From the NCBI GenBank assembly GCA_965202735.1, contig OZ241844.1, forward strand, positions 124,001-188,000: 64,000 nucleotides of DNA, read 5' to 3'. This document shows, in pieces, positions 1 through 7,759 of this stretch. This DNA is from HK1 sp965202735 (GTDB lineage: Bacteria > Pseudomonadota > Gammaproteobacteria > HK1). Made by a program: the position numbers and the translations under genes. Positions within the stretch are counted from its first letter, which is position 1; each line of letters opens with the position of its first letter. Below the pieces are notes generated by a model. That model was not told the DNA's origin. It searched no databases and saw only the letters and a program-made list of their open reading frames with translations.

Positions 1-105
1 ACGGACGACCCGATTGCGACCGCGCTGCGTCTCTCGGCCAGTGAGGAGCTGGTGGCCATCCGCACGTTGTTCGGCGCACGCCGCTCCGGCGCCCCGCGGG
101 CCTGA
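1..105 (+). CDS. C-terminal end of an unidentified protein (5' end outside window)
   Basis: The reading frame is open from base 1 and ends at TGA 103-105, giving 34 residues ending GAPRA. It stops 6 bases before the ATG of the ABC ATPase gene, so it is probably the last part of an upstream gene in the same operon. The visible tail has no recognisable motif and no function can be given. Confidence 0.5.
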   Translation, partial: TDDPIATALRLSASEELVAIRTLFGARRSGAPRA

Positions 106-111
106 CGCGCG

Positions 112-978
112 ATGATCGAAGCGCTCGGGCTCACGATGCGCTTCGGTCGCCGCACCGTGGTCGAGCGGCTGTCGTTCCGGGTCGGGCGCGGTGAGCTGTG
201 CGCGTTTCTCGGGCGCAACGGCGCCGGCAAGACCACCACCATGCGGCTGCTCGCGGGGGTCCTCCGCCCGGTGGAGGGCAGCGCCCGCATCAACGGCCAC
301 GACGTGATCGCGCGACGGCGCGAGGTCGCGGCCTCGATCGGATACCTCCCCGAGGCCGCGACCGGATTCTCGCGCCTCACCGTCGGTGAGCTCCTCCGGT
401 TCTGCGGCGAAGCGCGGGGCCTCGCCGGACGGACGCTCGCCGGGTCGGTCGATCGCGTCACCGAGCTCGTGCACGTGCGCGAGGCGCGGGATGCGCCGAT
501 GGGCGAGCTCTCGAAAGGCTGGCGGCAGCGGGCGTGGCTTGCGCAGGCGCTCCTGCACGATCCCCCGGCGCTGATCCTGGACGAGCCCACCGACGGACTC
601 GACCCGGTCGAGCGGACGCATGTCCGCGCCCTGCTCGAGAGTGTCTCGCGGGACAAGGCGGTCCTGCTGTCGACGCACGTGCTGGAGGAGGCCGAGGAGG
701 TCGCGACCCGCGTGGTCCTCCTCGCGCGCGGGCGCATCGTCGCCGATGACGCTCCGGACGCCCTCGTCGACGAGCGGGGCCGGCTCGCCCCCGCGATTCA
801 CCGGCTTGCCGGCCGCGATCCGGAGACCCCGGGTGACCGCCCCCGGCGGCCGGCCGGAGTGGTCCCGTCGCCCGCAAGCCGCGATCCGGAGGCCCCGGGT
901 GACCGCCCCCGGCGGCCGGCCGGAGTGGTCCCGTCGCCCGCAAGCCGCGATCCGGAGGCCCCGGGTGACCGCCCCTGA
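112..978 (+). CDS. ABC transporter ATP-binding protein (GldA-like)
   Basis: A 288-residue ABC ATPase that would power the membrane protein encoded next. Walker A GRNGAGKTT lies near residues 34-42, the signature LSKGWRQR near 134, Walker B LILDEPTDGLDP near 154 and the switch histidine in STHVLEEAEE near 187. The plain ABC-2/GldA domain ends near residue 230. The tail is odd: a 22-residue unit beginning RDPE and rich in Pro, Arg and Gly is repeated 2.45 times, encoded by 66-bp direct repeats at 814-975. This tail is absent from typical family members, is probably dispensable and looks like a recent DNA duplication. The gene overlaps the next one by 14 bases, which implies coupled translation. 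The transported substrate is unknown; relatives belong to Gld/gliding-type or uncharacterised exporters. Confidence 0.85.
   Translation: MIEALGLTMRFGRRTVVERLSFRVGRGELCAFLGRNGAGKTTTMRLLAGVLRPVEGSARINGHDVIARRREVAASIGYLPEAATGFSRLTVGELLRFCGEARGLAGRTLAGSVDRVTELVHVREARDAPMGELSKGWRQRAWLAQALLHDPPALILDEPTDGLDPVERTHVRALLESVSRDKAVLLSTHVLEEAEEVATRVVLLARGRIVADDAPDALVDERGRLAPAIHRLAGRDPETPGDRPRRPAGVVPSPASRDPEAPGDRPRRPAGVVPSPASRDPEAPGDRP
814..975 (+). repeat. 66-bp tandem repeat (2.45 copies) at the 3' end of the ABC ATPase gene
   Basis: Units lie at 814-879, 880-945 and a partial 946-975, nearly identical apart from one codon (Thr to Ala). The partial unit runs into the stop codon and into the GTG start of the next gene. 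The period is a multiple of three, so the frame is kept. Confidence 0.9.
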
Positions 979-3550
979 CCCGCCGCCCCTGAGCCCCGAG
1001 CCGGTGCGTCCCGGGTTCGTGCGGTCCGCGGCCGCGGTGATGCGCCACGAAGTGCGGCTCGCGTTCCACTCCCCGACGAGCTGGGTGCTTGCGCTCGGAT
1101 TCGTGCTGAGCGTCGGCGTCGCGATCTTCGCGGTCGGCGAGTTCCTGTCGACCAACGAGGCCTCCGTGCGGCTCTTCACGCTGTTCCTGCCCTGGGCCGC
1201 GATCGTGTTCGTCCCGGCGCTCGCGATGCGCGCCTGGGCGGCCGGACCCGACGACCGCGGGCTGGAGTTCGCGATGTCGCTGCCGCTCGGCGACGGGGCG
1301 CTGGTGGCGGGGAAGTATCTGGCCGGACTTGCGGTGCTGGCGTTCGTGCTGCTGCTGGCCGCGGTGTTTCCCGCCACCGTCTTCTACCTGGGGGAGCCGG
1401 ACCCCGGTGCGACCGCCGGCGCCTGGCTCGCCGCGTTCGCGCTGCTGGCGGCCTTCCACGCCGTCGCCCTCGCCGCGGCCGCGATGACCGTGGACGCGAC
1501 GGCCGCCTTCGTGGCCGCGGCGTGCGTCCTGTTCGCGCTGGTCATGGCCGGCGCCGACGGCGTTGCGCACCGCCTCGACGACTGGCTGCCCGCCGGGGGC
1601 GTGGAGGCGGTGACGTCGCTCGGCCCCCGCCGCTGGATGGACGAGCTCGCGAGCGGCCGGCTCGGGGCGGGAGCGCTCGCGTACTTCGCGGCGATGCCGG
1701 TCATCGCGCTCGTCATCACCCGCGGGCTCGTCGCGGCGCGCCGGGCGTCGGCCCCCGGGTCTGCGGTGGCGCTGCGCGGCGCCGGCGGGCTCGCCGCCCT
1801 TGCCGTCTGCGTCGGTGCGGTCACGGGCCTCGCGGACCGATCGGGCGCCTTCGTGGACATCAGCGAGGAGCGCGAGCACACCCTGGCGCCCGGGACCCGC
1901 GGCATCCTCCACGCGCTGCCCGGCGAGGTCACCGCGACGCTCTTCTGGAGCGCCGGGCAGGAGGGCATCCCCGCCGCCATCCGCACCCACGCGCGCCGCG
2001 CCCGGGCGATGCTCGACGCGTTCGCGCGCTCGAGTCGCGGGAAGCTCGTGGCGCGCGGGCGCGACCCGCGGCCCGATTCCGAGACCGAGATCGCCGCCCT
2101 CGGCTCGGGCCTGCGCCGGGTGCCGATGACGAGCGGCGATGCCTTCTTCCTCGGAGTGGCGCTCCGCCACGGGACCCGTACCCTGGCCGTGCCGTATCTC
2201 GACGTCGACCGCGCCGAGCTCCTGGAATACGACCTCGCGTCCGCCGTCGGCGTCCTCACGCGCGAGCGCGCGCCGCGCGTCGCGGTGCTCAGCCCGCTCG
2301 TCGCGCCGAGCGCGTTGCGCACCGGACGCGAGGGGCTGTCCTTTCTCGCCGAGCTTCGCGCGAGCAGCGACCTCGCGGTGGTGCCGTACTTCGCCGACGC
2401 GCTGCCGGACGGCATCGACGTGCTTCTCGTCATCGACGCCACGGTGCTGAAGCGCTCCATGCTGCGCTCGGTCGACCGCTTCGTCGCCGGCGGGGGTACG
2501 CTCATCGTGCTCGTGGACCCGTTCACCCGGTTCAACCGCGCGAGCCGGGGCACGCACCCGGCGCCGTCCGGCGAGCTCGACGACATCACCGATCTCCTCG
2601 CGGCGTTCGGATTCCGTTTCGACGTGGGCGAGGTGGTGGGCGACGAGGCGTTCGCGGCCCCGGTCTCCATCGGCGCCGCGGCCGCGAGCGGCTATCCGTT
2701 CTGGATACGCGTCCCGCCGGCGGGGCTCGCGGCGTCGCACCCGGTGACCGGAGCGTTGCGGGAGCTGCTGTTCGCGGAGCCGGGCTCGCTGGACATCGAC
2801 GCCGGGCGCGGCATCGTGCCGCTCGCGCTCACCAGTACGCGCAGCGGAGGGCTCGCGCGCGAGCATTTCGCGCACGGGACTCCCGAGGCGCTCGCCTCGC
2901 GGTTCGCCGCCGGGGACGGCTCGCGCGTGCTCGCGGCCTACGCCTCCGGTCCGTTCACGAGCGCGGTCACGGGCGCCGCGGGAGAGGACACCGCGCGGGT
3001 GTTCGTGGTCGCGGACGTGGACTGGATCTTCGATCCGTTCTCGGTCGAGGTCGCCGACGCGACCGGCGGGACCCTGACGCGTCCCATCAACGACAACCGC
3101 GCGTTCCTCCTGAACATGGTCGAATTCGGCAGCGGCGCGGCCCCGCTCGCCCGCATCCGCACGCGCGGCCGGCTCCGGCGTCCGTTCACCCGCTTCGAGT
3201 CGCTGTTTCGCGAGGGCGAGGCGGACGCGCGGGAGGAGCTTGCGGAGCTCGCCGGCCGGATCGCGGAAGGCGAGCGCCACATCGAGAAGCTCACCGCCGC
3301 GTCGGGCGCCGCCACCTCGGGGCAGCTCCGGGGCGAGGCCTCCGACATCGTGAGGCAGATCCGCCGCCGGCTCCTGCCGCTGCGTCACCGCGAGCGCGAG
3401 ATACGCGCGCGGGTCCGCGCCGGGGTCGAGGCATTGCAGACCCGGGTGATCGTCGTCAACTTCGCCGCGCCCGTGGCGCTCGCCGCGCTCTTCGCGGGCC
3501 TCGTCAGATGGCGCCGCCGGCGCCGGCGCGGCCCCGGCATGGATGCCTGA
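965..3550 (+). CDS. ABC-2 permease fused to GldG-like periplasmic/auxiliary domain
   Basis: A protein of about 861 residues that joins two normally separate Gld-type parts. The N-terminal half (about residues 25-280) is an ABC-2/GldF-like permease with six hydrophobic segments. The C-terminal half (about 285-835) is a GldG/ABC-type uncharacterised domain, beginning after a new membrane segment with the typical DISEEREHTLAPGTR stretch and ending with a coiled-coil-like charged region, a final membrane helix and an Arg-rich tail. The chosen start is GTG 965, which overlaps the ATPase gene by 14 bases; ATG 1040 is a reasonable alternative and loses only a proline-rich leader. The long open frame on the opposite strand is a shadow. 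Substrate unknown. Confidence 0.8.
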   Translation: MTAPDPPPLSPEPVRPGFVRSAAAVMRHEVRLAFHSPTSWVLALGFVLSVGVAIFAVGEFLSTNEASVRLFTLFLPWAAIVFVPALAMRAWAAGPDDRGLEFAMSLPLGDGALVAGKYLAGLAVLAFVLLLAAVFPATVFYLGEPDPGATAGAWLAAFALLAAFHAVALAAAAMTVDATAAFVAAACVLFALVMAGADGVAHRLDDWLPAGGVEAVTSLGPRRWMDELASGRLGAGALAYFAAMPVIALVITRGLVAARRASAPGSAVALRGAGGLAALAVCVGAVTGLADRSGAFVDISEEREHTLAPGTRGILHALPGEVTATLFWSAGQEGIPAAIRTHARRARAMLDAFARSSRGKLVARGRDPRPDSETEIAALGSGLRRVPMTSGDAFFLGVALRHGTRTLAVPYLDVDRAELLEYDLASAVGVLTRERAPRVAVLSPLVAPSALRTGREGLSFLAELRASSDLAVVPYFADALPDGIDVLLVIDATVLKRSMLRSVDRFVAGGGTLIVLVDPFTRFNRASRGTHPAPSGELDDITDLLAAFGFRFDVGEVVGDEAFAAPVSIGAAAASGYPFWIRVPPAGLAASHPVTGALRELLFAEPGSLDIDAGRGIVPLALTSTRSGGLAREHFAHGTPEALASRFAAGDGSRVLAAYASGPFTSAVTGAAGEDTARVFVVADVDWIFDPFSVEVADATGGTLTRPINDNRAFLLNMVEFGSGAAPLARIRTRGRLRRPFTRFESLFREGEADAREELAELAGRIAEGERHIEKLTAASGAATSGQLRGEASDIVRQIRRRLLPLRHREREIRARVRAGVEALQTRVIVVNFAAPVALAALFAGLVRWRRRRRRGPGMDA

Positions 3551-3617
3551 TCCGCCGCCCGCCTTGCCTCCCCCGCCCGCCTTGCCTCCCGGGCGCCAAA
3601 TGGCGCGCGACGGCCGT

Positions 3618-4544
3618 CTACGGCGCCTGCCGCCCGCGCTCCCGGTAGACGAGGCCGCGTTCGCGGGCGTCTTCCATCAGCTCCACGACCGCCTTGGTCA
3701 TCGGCAGCATCGGGTCTCCCTTCAGCCACACGAGGCCGACCGTCTGGGAGATGGTCGGCTTCTCGAGCAGCAGCAGCCGTGCCCTGCCCATCCCGCCGAT
3801 GCTCTCGATGAAGTAGCGGGGGACGACGGTGGCGCTCTCTCCCTGGACCGCGTGGACGGCGAGCGCGATCATCGCGTTGGATTCCAGCCGCGGCCGGGGG
3901 GTGCATCCGGCGCTCGCGAACGCCTTGTCGGTGATCTGGCGCTCGTGGGTCTGGGGGGAGAGCAGGCAGAGCGGCAGGGCGGCGGCTTCCGCCCAGGTGA
4001 CCGTCGTCCGCCCCCGGAACCAGCCGTTGTCCGGAATCAGCAGATGGAAGGGCTCCTCGTAGAGCGGCAGGGAGTCGAGCTGATCGTCGGAGGCGAGCTG
4101 CTCCAGGTACGTGATCGCGACGTCGAACTCGAAGTTGACGAGCCCGAGCCGCATCTCGTCGAGACCGACGAACTGGAGGTCGACCGAGGCGGCCGGATGC
4201 TGGCGCGAGAACAGGCGATCGATGAGCCCCGTGATCGGCATGCTCATCGGCATCGCGGCGAGGCGCAGATGCCCGTGGAGCTGGCCGCGCATGATGCCGA
4301 TCTCCTGGACCATGGCCTGGCGATCGGCGACGATGCGCTTCGACCACTCCAGCACCCGCCGGCCTTCGTCGGTGAACCCCTGAAACCGTCGATGGCGCAG
4401 GATGATCGGGACCCCGATCTCGTCTTCCAGATGCTTGATCGCGCTCGACAGCGTGGGCTGGGAGACGTTGCACCGCGTCGCGGCACGCCCGAAGTGCCCC
4501 TCCTGCTCCAGCGCGATCAGGTACTGGAACTGCCTCAGAAACAT
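3618..4544 (-). CDS. LysR-type transcriptional regulator
   Basis: A 308-residue LysR family activator. The N-terminal winged helix-turn-helix spans about residues 1-60 (FGRAATRCNVSQPTLSSAIK is the HTH core), followed by a linker helix and a type-2 periplasmic-binding-like effector domain to the end. The start is the ATG in MFLRQF, because upstream in-frame codons lie inside a dispersed repeat. It is transcribed away from the TSUP exporter gene with 496 bp between them, and a perfect LysR-type dyad sits at 4834-4856 in that gap. It therefore probably autoregulates and controls the exporter. The effector is unknown; similar proteins control formate dehydrogenase or sulfur genes in other proteobacteria. 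Confidence 0.88.
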   Translation of the reverse strand: MFLRQFQYLIALEQEGHFGRAATRCNVSQPTLSSAIKHLEDEIGVPIILRHRRFQGFTDEGRRVLEWSKRIVADRQAMVQEIGIMRGQLHGHLRLAAMPMSMPITGLIDRLFSRQHPAASVDLQFVGLDEMRLGLVNFEFDVAITYLEQLASDDQLDSLPLYEEPFHLLIPDNGWFRGRTTVTWAEAAALPLCLLSPQTHERQITDKAFASAGCTPRPRLESNAMIALAVHAVQGESATVVPRYFIESIGGMGRARLLLLEKPTISQTVGLVWLKGDPMLPMTKAVVELMEDARERGLVYRERGRQAP

Positions 4545-4558
4545 GGCGTGATATCGGC

Positions 4559-4672
4559 AATTCCCGTCAGGCGGGAACATGCCCTCGAAATCCTTTCGAC
4601 TGGACGTCCTGGTGGTCGGAATTGCGCCGGAATCCCACCACGGCACGGCCTCTCCGGGCGTTGGCGGGAATG
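4559..4672 (+). repeat. Dispersed repeat R1, copy a (~115 bp, hairpin-forming ends)
   Basis: Begins with the small palindrome TTCCCGTCAGGCGGGAA and ends with GGCGGGAATGG, so both ends can form stems. The interior matches copies at 4901-5018 (inverted), 43699-43815 (same orientation) and 46069-46190 (inverted). It has no coding content and resembles a REP/MITE-type intergenic element. Confidence 0.75.
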
Positions 4673-4730
4673 GCTGGCGTGATATCGACCATGACCGGCG
4701 GCTGCGCTCGCATCGGGGGATTGGATTCTG

Positions 4731-4832
4731 CCGTGAAAGCACCCTCGGGAAGGGTGTCCGCGCCTCCGGGAATCGTCGCGTTGCGGCCCGGTACCCTTTC
4801 ATGCCGCGGGGTGGTCAACCTGACCATGAACG
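4731..4832 (-). repeat. Dispersed repeat R2, copy a (~100 bp)
   Basis: Reads on the minus strand as a unit beginning GGTTGACCACCCCGCGGCAT and ending CCCTTCCCGAGGGTGCTTTC. Close copies are at 29466-29574 and 45225-45334, with a fragment at 54405-54446. Non-coding. Confidence 0.7.
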
Positions 4833-4833
4833 T

Positions 4834-4856
4834 TTTGATAGACATGGCCTATCAAA
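4834..4856. promoter_or_regulatory. LysR-type operator (perfect 8-bp dyad, 7-bp spacer)
   Basis: TTTGATAG-N7-CTATCAAA is a perfect inverted repeat with the T-N11-A and ATAG-N7-CTAT form of LysR-type recognition sites. It lies between the divergent LysR gene and the TSUP exporter gene, in the only AT-rich stretch of an intergenic region otherwise filled by repeats R1 and R2. It is about 290 bp from the regulator start and 185 bp from the exporter start. Confidence 0.65.
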
Positions 4857-4900
4857 CTACGAGGAAAGCGCAATTGCAATCCATTTGCCGGAGCCGCAGC

Positions 4901-5018
4901 GATTCCCGCCGGGGCCCGGAAGAGGCCGTACCGTGGTGGAATCGTGGTGCGATCTCGACCTTCGGGGCGTCGAGCCGAGGGGATTTCAGGGGCCTGTTCC
5001 CGCCTGGCGGGAATGGCT
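4901..5018 (-). repeat. Dispersed repeat R1, copy b (inverted relative to copy a)
   Basis: Same ~118-bp unit as R1a but in opposite orientation, so R1a and R1b form a large inverted pair bracketing R2a and the LysR operator. It ends 22 bp before the GTG start of the exporter gene. Confidence 0.75.
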
Positions 5019-5040
5019 GCCGGAGCCGGAGCAAGTGGCG

Positions 5041-5811
5041 GTGAGCGGATCGATCCTCGCGGTGCTGCTCGGAGTCGGGCTGCTGGTCGGTGTGCTGATC
5101 GGCGCCATCGGGGTGGGCGGCGTGCTCCTGGTGCCGGCGCTGACGTACATCGGCGCGATGGAGATCCACGTCGCCATCGCGAGCGCCATGGTCGCGTACT
5201 TCTTCGCCGGCGGGGTGGGCTCCATCGAGTTCGCGCGCCAGGGGTCGATACGGTGGAGCGATGCGGCTTGGCTCGCGGGGGGCGCGATGCCGGGCGCGTT
5301 CGCGGGGGCGGCGGCCACGAACGCGGTGCCCGCGTTCGCGCTGGAGCTCCTGATCGCGGTGCTCATCATCGCCTCGGCCCTGAACTCGCTGCGCGGCGGG
5401 GGCCCGCCGGGCGGTGCGCCGCGTGCGCCTGCGAAGCGTTCGCTGCTCGTCATCGGGGCCGTCACCGGAGTCGCCTCGTCGATGAGCGGTACGGGCGGGC
5501 CCCTCGTGCTCATCCCCATCCTGCTGTGGCTGCACGTGCCGGTGCTCGCCGCCGTCGGTCTGAGCCAGGTGATCCAGCTCCCGATCTCCGCCTTCGCGAC
5601 CGCGGGCAACCTCCTCTACGGCGCGGTCGACGCCACGGTGGCGGCCGCGCTCTCGGTGCTGCTGATGGCGGGGGTGTGGTTCGGCGCCCGCATCGCGCAC
5701 CGGGTGTCCGGCATCGCCCTCGAGCGTTTCGTGTCGCTGATGCTGTTCGGCGTCGGAGTGATGATGCTCGTGAAGGTCGCGCGGCATGCGGCCGCAGGGG
5801 CGGTGGCGTGA
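5041..5811 (+). CDS. TSUP family membrane permease (TauE/SafE-like anion exporter)
   Basis: A 256-residue polytopic membrane protein with about eight hydrophobic helices and the two half-repeats of the TauE/SafE (TSUP) family. Each half contains a Gly-rich helix: VLIGAIGVGGVLLVPAL near residue 20 and SSMSGTGGPLVLIPILL near 155. Family members move sulfite, sulfoacetate or related anions across the inner membrane. The start is GTG 5041, because coding upstream of it would run through repeat R1b and the helix pattern begins right after it. It is divergent from the LysR gene. In a cell that oxidises sulfur through Dsr, sulfite export is a sensible role, but the substrate is inferred from family and context only. 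Confidence 0.82.
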   Translation: MSGSILAVLLGVGLLVGVLIGAIGVGGVLLVPALTYIGAMEIHVAIASAMVAYFFAGGVGSIEFARQGSIRWSDAAWLAGGAMPGAFAGAAATNAVPAFALELLIAVLIIASALNSLRGGGPPGGAPRAPAKRSLLVIGAVTGVASSMSGTGGPLVLIPILLWLHVPVLAAVGLSQVIQLPISAFATAGNLLYGAVDATVAAALSVLLMAGVWFGARIAHRVSGIALERFVSLMLFGVGVMMLVKVARHAAAGAVA

Positions 5812-5905
5812 GGGAGTGGACACCTCCCGACCGGGGAGTCGGCTACGACCGCAACGATCGCGCACGCCGGGGCGCGCATGTCGGGGAGTCGAGCGGGCCG
5901 CGCGG

Positions 5906-6328
5906 CTAATCCGGCGCCTTCCAGGGGTCGTAGGAGCCGATGTTCCACACGTGTCCTTCGGGATCCCGGCAGGCGAAGAACGTCCCGCCGTACTCGGGGC
6001 GCTCCAGGGGCGAGACGATCTCGGCGCCGGCCGCGACCGCGCGGCCGTGCACCGCGTGCGGGTCGTCGACCACGACGTAGGCGCTCTGGGTGTTCGCTCC
6101 GTCGGGCCCCGGCGCCCTGACCTGCCGCCCGTGCGCGTCGTCGCGCTCGCTGCCGAGCATGACCATCCCGTCGCCGAGGACGAGCTGGGCATGCGCGACG
6201 GTACCGGCCTCGCCGGGCACGACGAGGTGTCGCGTGAAGCCGAGCACCCGGCACAGCCAGTCGATCGCGGCCGGGGCATCCCGGTAACGCATGGTGGGGA
6301 TCACCGGCGACCGGCCCGATGTGGGCAT
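5906..6328 (-). CDS. VOC (glyoxalase/bleomycin-resistance-like) superfamily protein
   Basis: A 140-residue protein with the paired beta-alpha-beta-beta-beta repeats of the vicinal oxygen chelate fold. Visible family features include the AIDWLCRVLGF helix near residue 18, the ADA-type central strand LVLGDGMVMLGS near 52 and the C-terminal metal-site motif FACRDPEGHVWNIGSYDPW near 118-136. It resembles the PhnB/YraH group, often annotated as glyoxalase. The chosen start is MPTSGR at 6328, since the upstream extension is low-complexity and runs towards the tandem repeat at 6359. Enzymatic activity is not predictable. It lies after the TSUP gene, convergent with it. Confidence 0.75.
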   Translation of the reverse strand: MPTSGRSPVIPTMRYRDAPAAIDWLCRVLGFTRHLVVPGEAGTVAHAQLVLGDGMVMLGSERDDAHGRQVRAPGPDGANTQSAYVVVDDPHAVHGRAVAAGAEIVSPLERPEYGGTFFACRDPEGHVWNIGSYDPWKAPD

Positions 6329-6358
6329 GGGGCTGCTCCTCCGAAGCGTCGGCCGGCG

Positions 6359-6545
6359 CAGTCTATCCCGGAAGGCCGCTGCCGGTGGCGACATGCCGAC
6401 CAGATGCCTGGAGATGAGGGGGCGGCGATGCCGCAGTCTATCCCGGAAGGCCGTTGCCGGCGGCGATATGCCGACCAGATGCCTGGAGATGAGGGGGCGG
6501 GCGATGGCGCACAGTCTATCCCGGAAGGCCGCTGCCGGCGGCGAT
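6359..6545 (-). repeat. 75-78 bp tandem repeat duplicating the 3' end of the Ldh2-type gene
   Basis: Three copies start at 6359, 6434 and 6512 with CAGTCTATCCCGGAAGGCCG. The copy at 6512 contains the last codons (encoding GLPG) and stop codon of the dehydrogenase gene; the other two are non-coding duplicates lying downstream of it. This is a tandem duplication of a gene terminus including its stop codon. Confidence 0.9.
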
Positions 6546-7550
6546 GCCGCGCAGCGACACGAGCTGCTCGTGCAGCGCCCCGGGAATCGCGACCCCTTCG
6601 CGCTCGGCCCGCTCGCGCAGCGCGTAGCGGCGCTGCCCGGGCAGCCGGGCGCCCGGCTGCTCCTCGATCGCGGCGAGAAGGTCCTCCAGCCGGCTTCCGA
6701 ACCGGCCCTCCGAGAACGGTCCGGGGTCCAGCGCGAGCAGGAGCTGGCCCGCCCGCGGCGGCGGGCCCTCGGCCGTGAAGTAGGAGCTCGACTCGAAGCC
6801 GAAGCACGACGCCGACAGCGCGCCGGCCAGGACCTCCACCATCAGGGCGAGCTGGGCGCCCTTGGCGTCGCCGATGGGCGCCATGGTGCCGGCCATGGCC
6901 GCCTCGGCATCGGTGGTCGGATTGCCGTCCGCATCGAATGCCCAGTCGGGCGGGATCGGCTCGCCGTTCCGGGCCGCGACGTTGATGCGCCCGCGCGCCA
7001 CCTTGCTCAGGCTCATGTCGATGACGAGCGGCGGGCGCCCGGCGCGGGGGGCGGCGAATCCGATGGGATTGGTGCCGAACAGTCCGCGGTTGCCGCCCCA
7101 CGGGGCGATGGCCCGGGGCCCGTTGCACACGCTCAGGGCGATGAAGCCGGCGCGCGCGAGCGGCTCGACGTGGTGGGCGACGACCCCGGAGTGGTGCGAG
7201 TTGCGGATCGCGACCGCCACCACCGGCGACGTGGCGAGGCAGTCCAGCGCGGTCCGCTGCGCGAGCTCGATGGCCGGGTAGGCGAATCCGTCTCGCGCGT
7301 CGACGACGGCGGCCGAGCCGGTGAGCCGGATGGCCTCGGGGGTCGCGTGGCCGTCGACCTTGCCGCTGCGCGCCTGCGCCGCGTAGGAGGGCACGCGTGA
7401 CGCCCCATGCCCCTTCTGGCCGTCGGCCTCCGCCGCGATCAGCGCGGTCGCGACCCGTTCGGCATTGCTCCGGCCGGTGTCGTGGGCGACCAGGATCTCG
7501 ACGACGAGGGCGTGCAGCGCCTCGAGCCGGAGTCGATGTTCTCGCGCCAT
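6516..7550 (-). CDS. Ldh2 family NAD(P)-dependent malate/L-lactate-type dehydrogenase
   Basis: A 344-residue member of the malate/lactate/ureidoglycolate dehydrogenase (Ldh2/MDH2) family, which oxidises 2-hydroxyacids with NAD(P) and has no Rossmann fold. Supporting segments include the N-terminal helical part, GHGASRVPSYAAQARSG near residue 48, the catalytic-region IRNSHHSGVVAHHVEPLA near 113 and FGTNPIGFAAP near 159. Length matches the family (about 340). ATG 7550 is chosen because the residues before it are not conserved-like. The final codons form the first unit of a tandem repeat. The specific substrate is not known. It shares a direction with the MFS gene upstream, from which it is separated by 209 bp with no visible feature. 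Confidence 0.85.
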   Translation of the reverse strand: MAREHRLRLEALHALVVEILVAHDTGRSNAERVATALIAAEADGQKGHGASRVPSYAAQARSGKVDGHATPEAIRLTGSAAVVDARDGFAYPAIELAQRTALDCLATSPVVAVAIRNSHHSGVVAHHVEPLARAGFIALSVCNGPRAIAPWGGNRGLFGTNPIGFAAPRAGRPPLVIDMSLSKVARGRINVAARNGEPIPPDWAFDADGNPTTDAEAAMAGTMAPIGDAKGAQLALMVEVLAGALSASCFGFESSSYFTAEGPPPRAGQLLLALDPGPFSEGRFGSRLEDLLAAIEEQPGARLPGQRRYALRERAEREGVAIPGALHEQLVSLRGIAAGSGLPG

Positions 7551-7759
7551 GGATTCAGCTCCGGGGTGCGTTTGCAGGCGTCCGGGGACGCGGGGGCCGG
7601 TCCGCCATCGCCTCATACGCCGACGAAGCGTCCGCCCGCATTCGTGGGCGCGAGGCGGCGTCGTTCCGTTCCCGCCCGCGCCCCCGGTGCGCGGCGCTCA
7701 ACACGACCGAGGGCGCAGAGCGCGACGGGCGGGCCGTCCCCGGCGTCGGGGCGCGCCGC

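Noticed and set aside
458..3388. 976-codon open frame on the minus strand
   Set aside because: Arg/Pro/Ala-rich mirror of the high-GC GldF-GldG fusion gene, with no family features; the plus-strand product is clearly recognisable.
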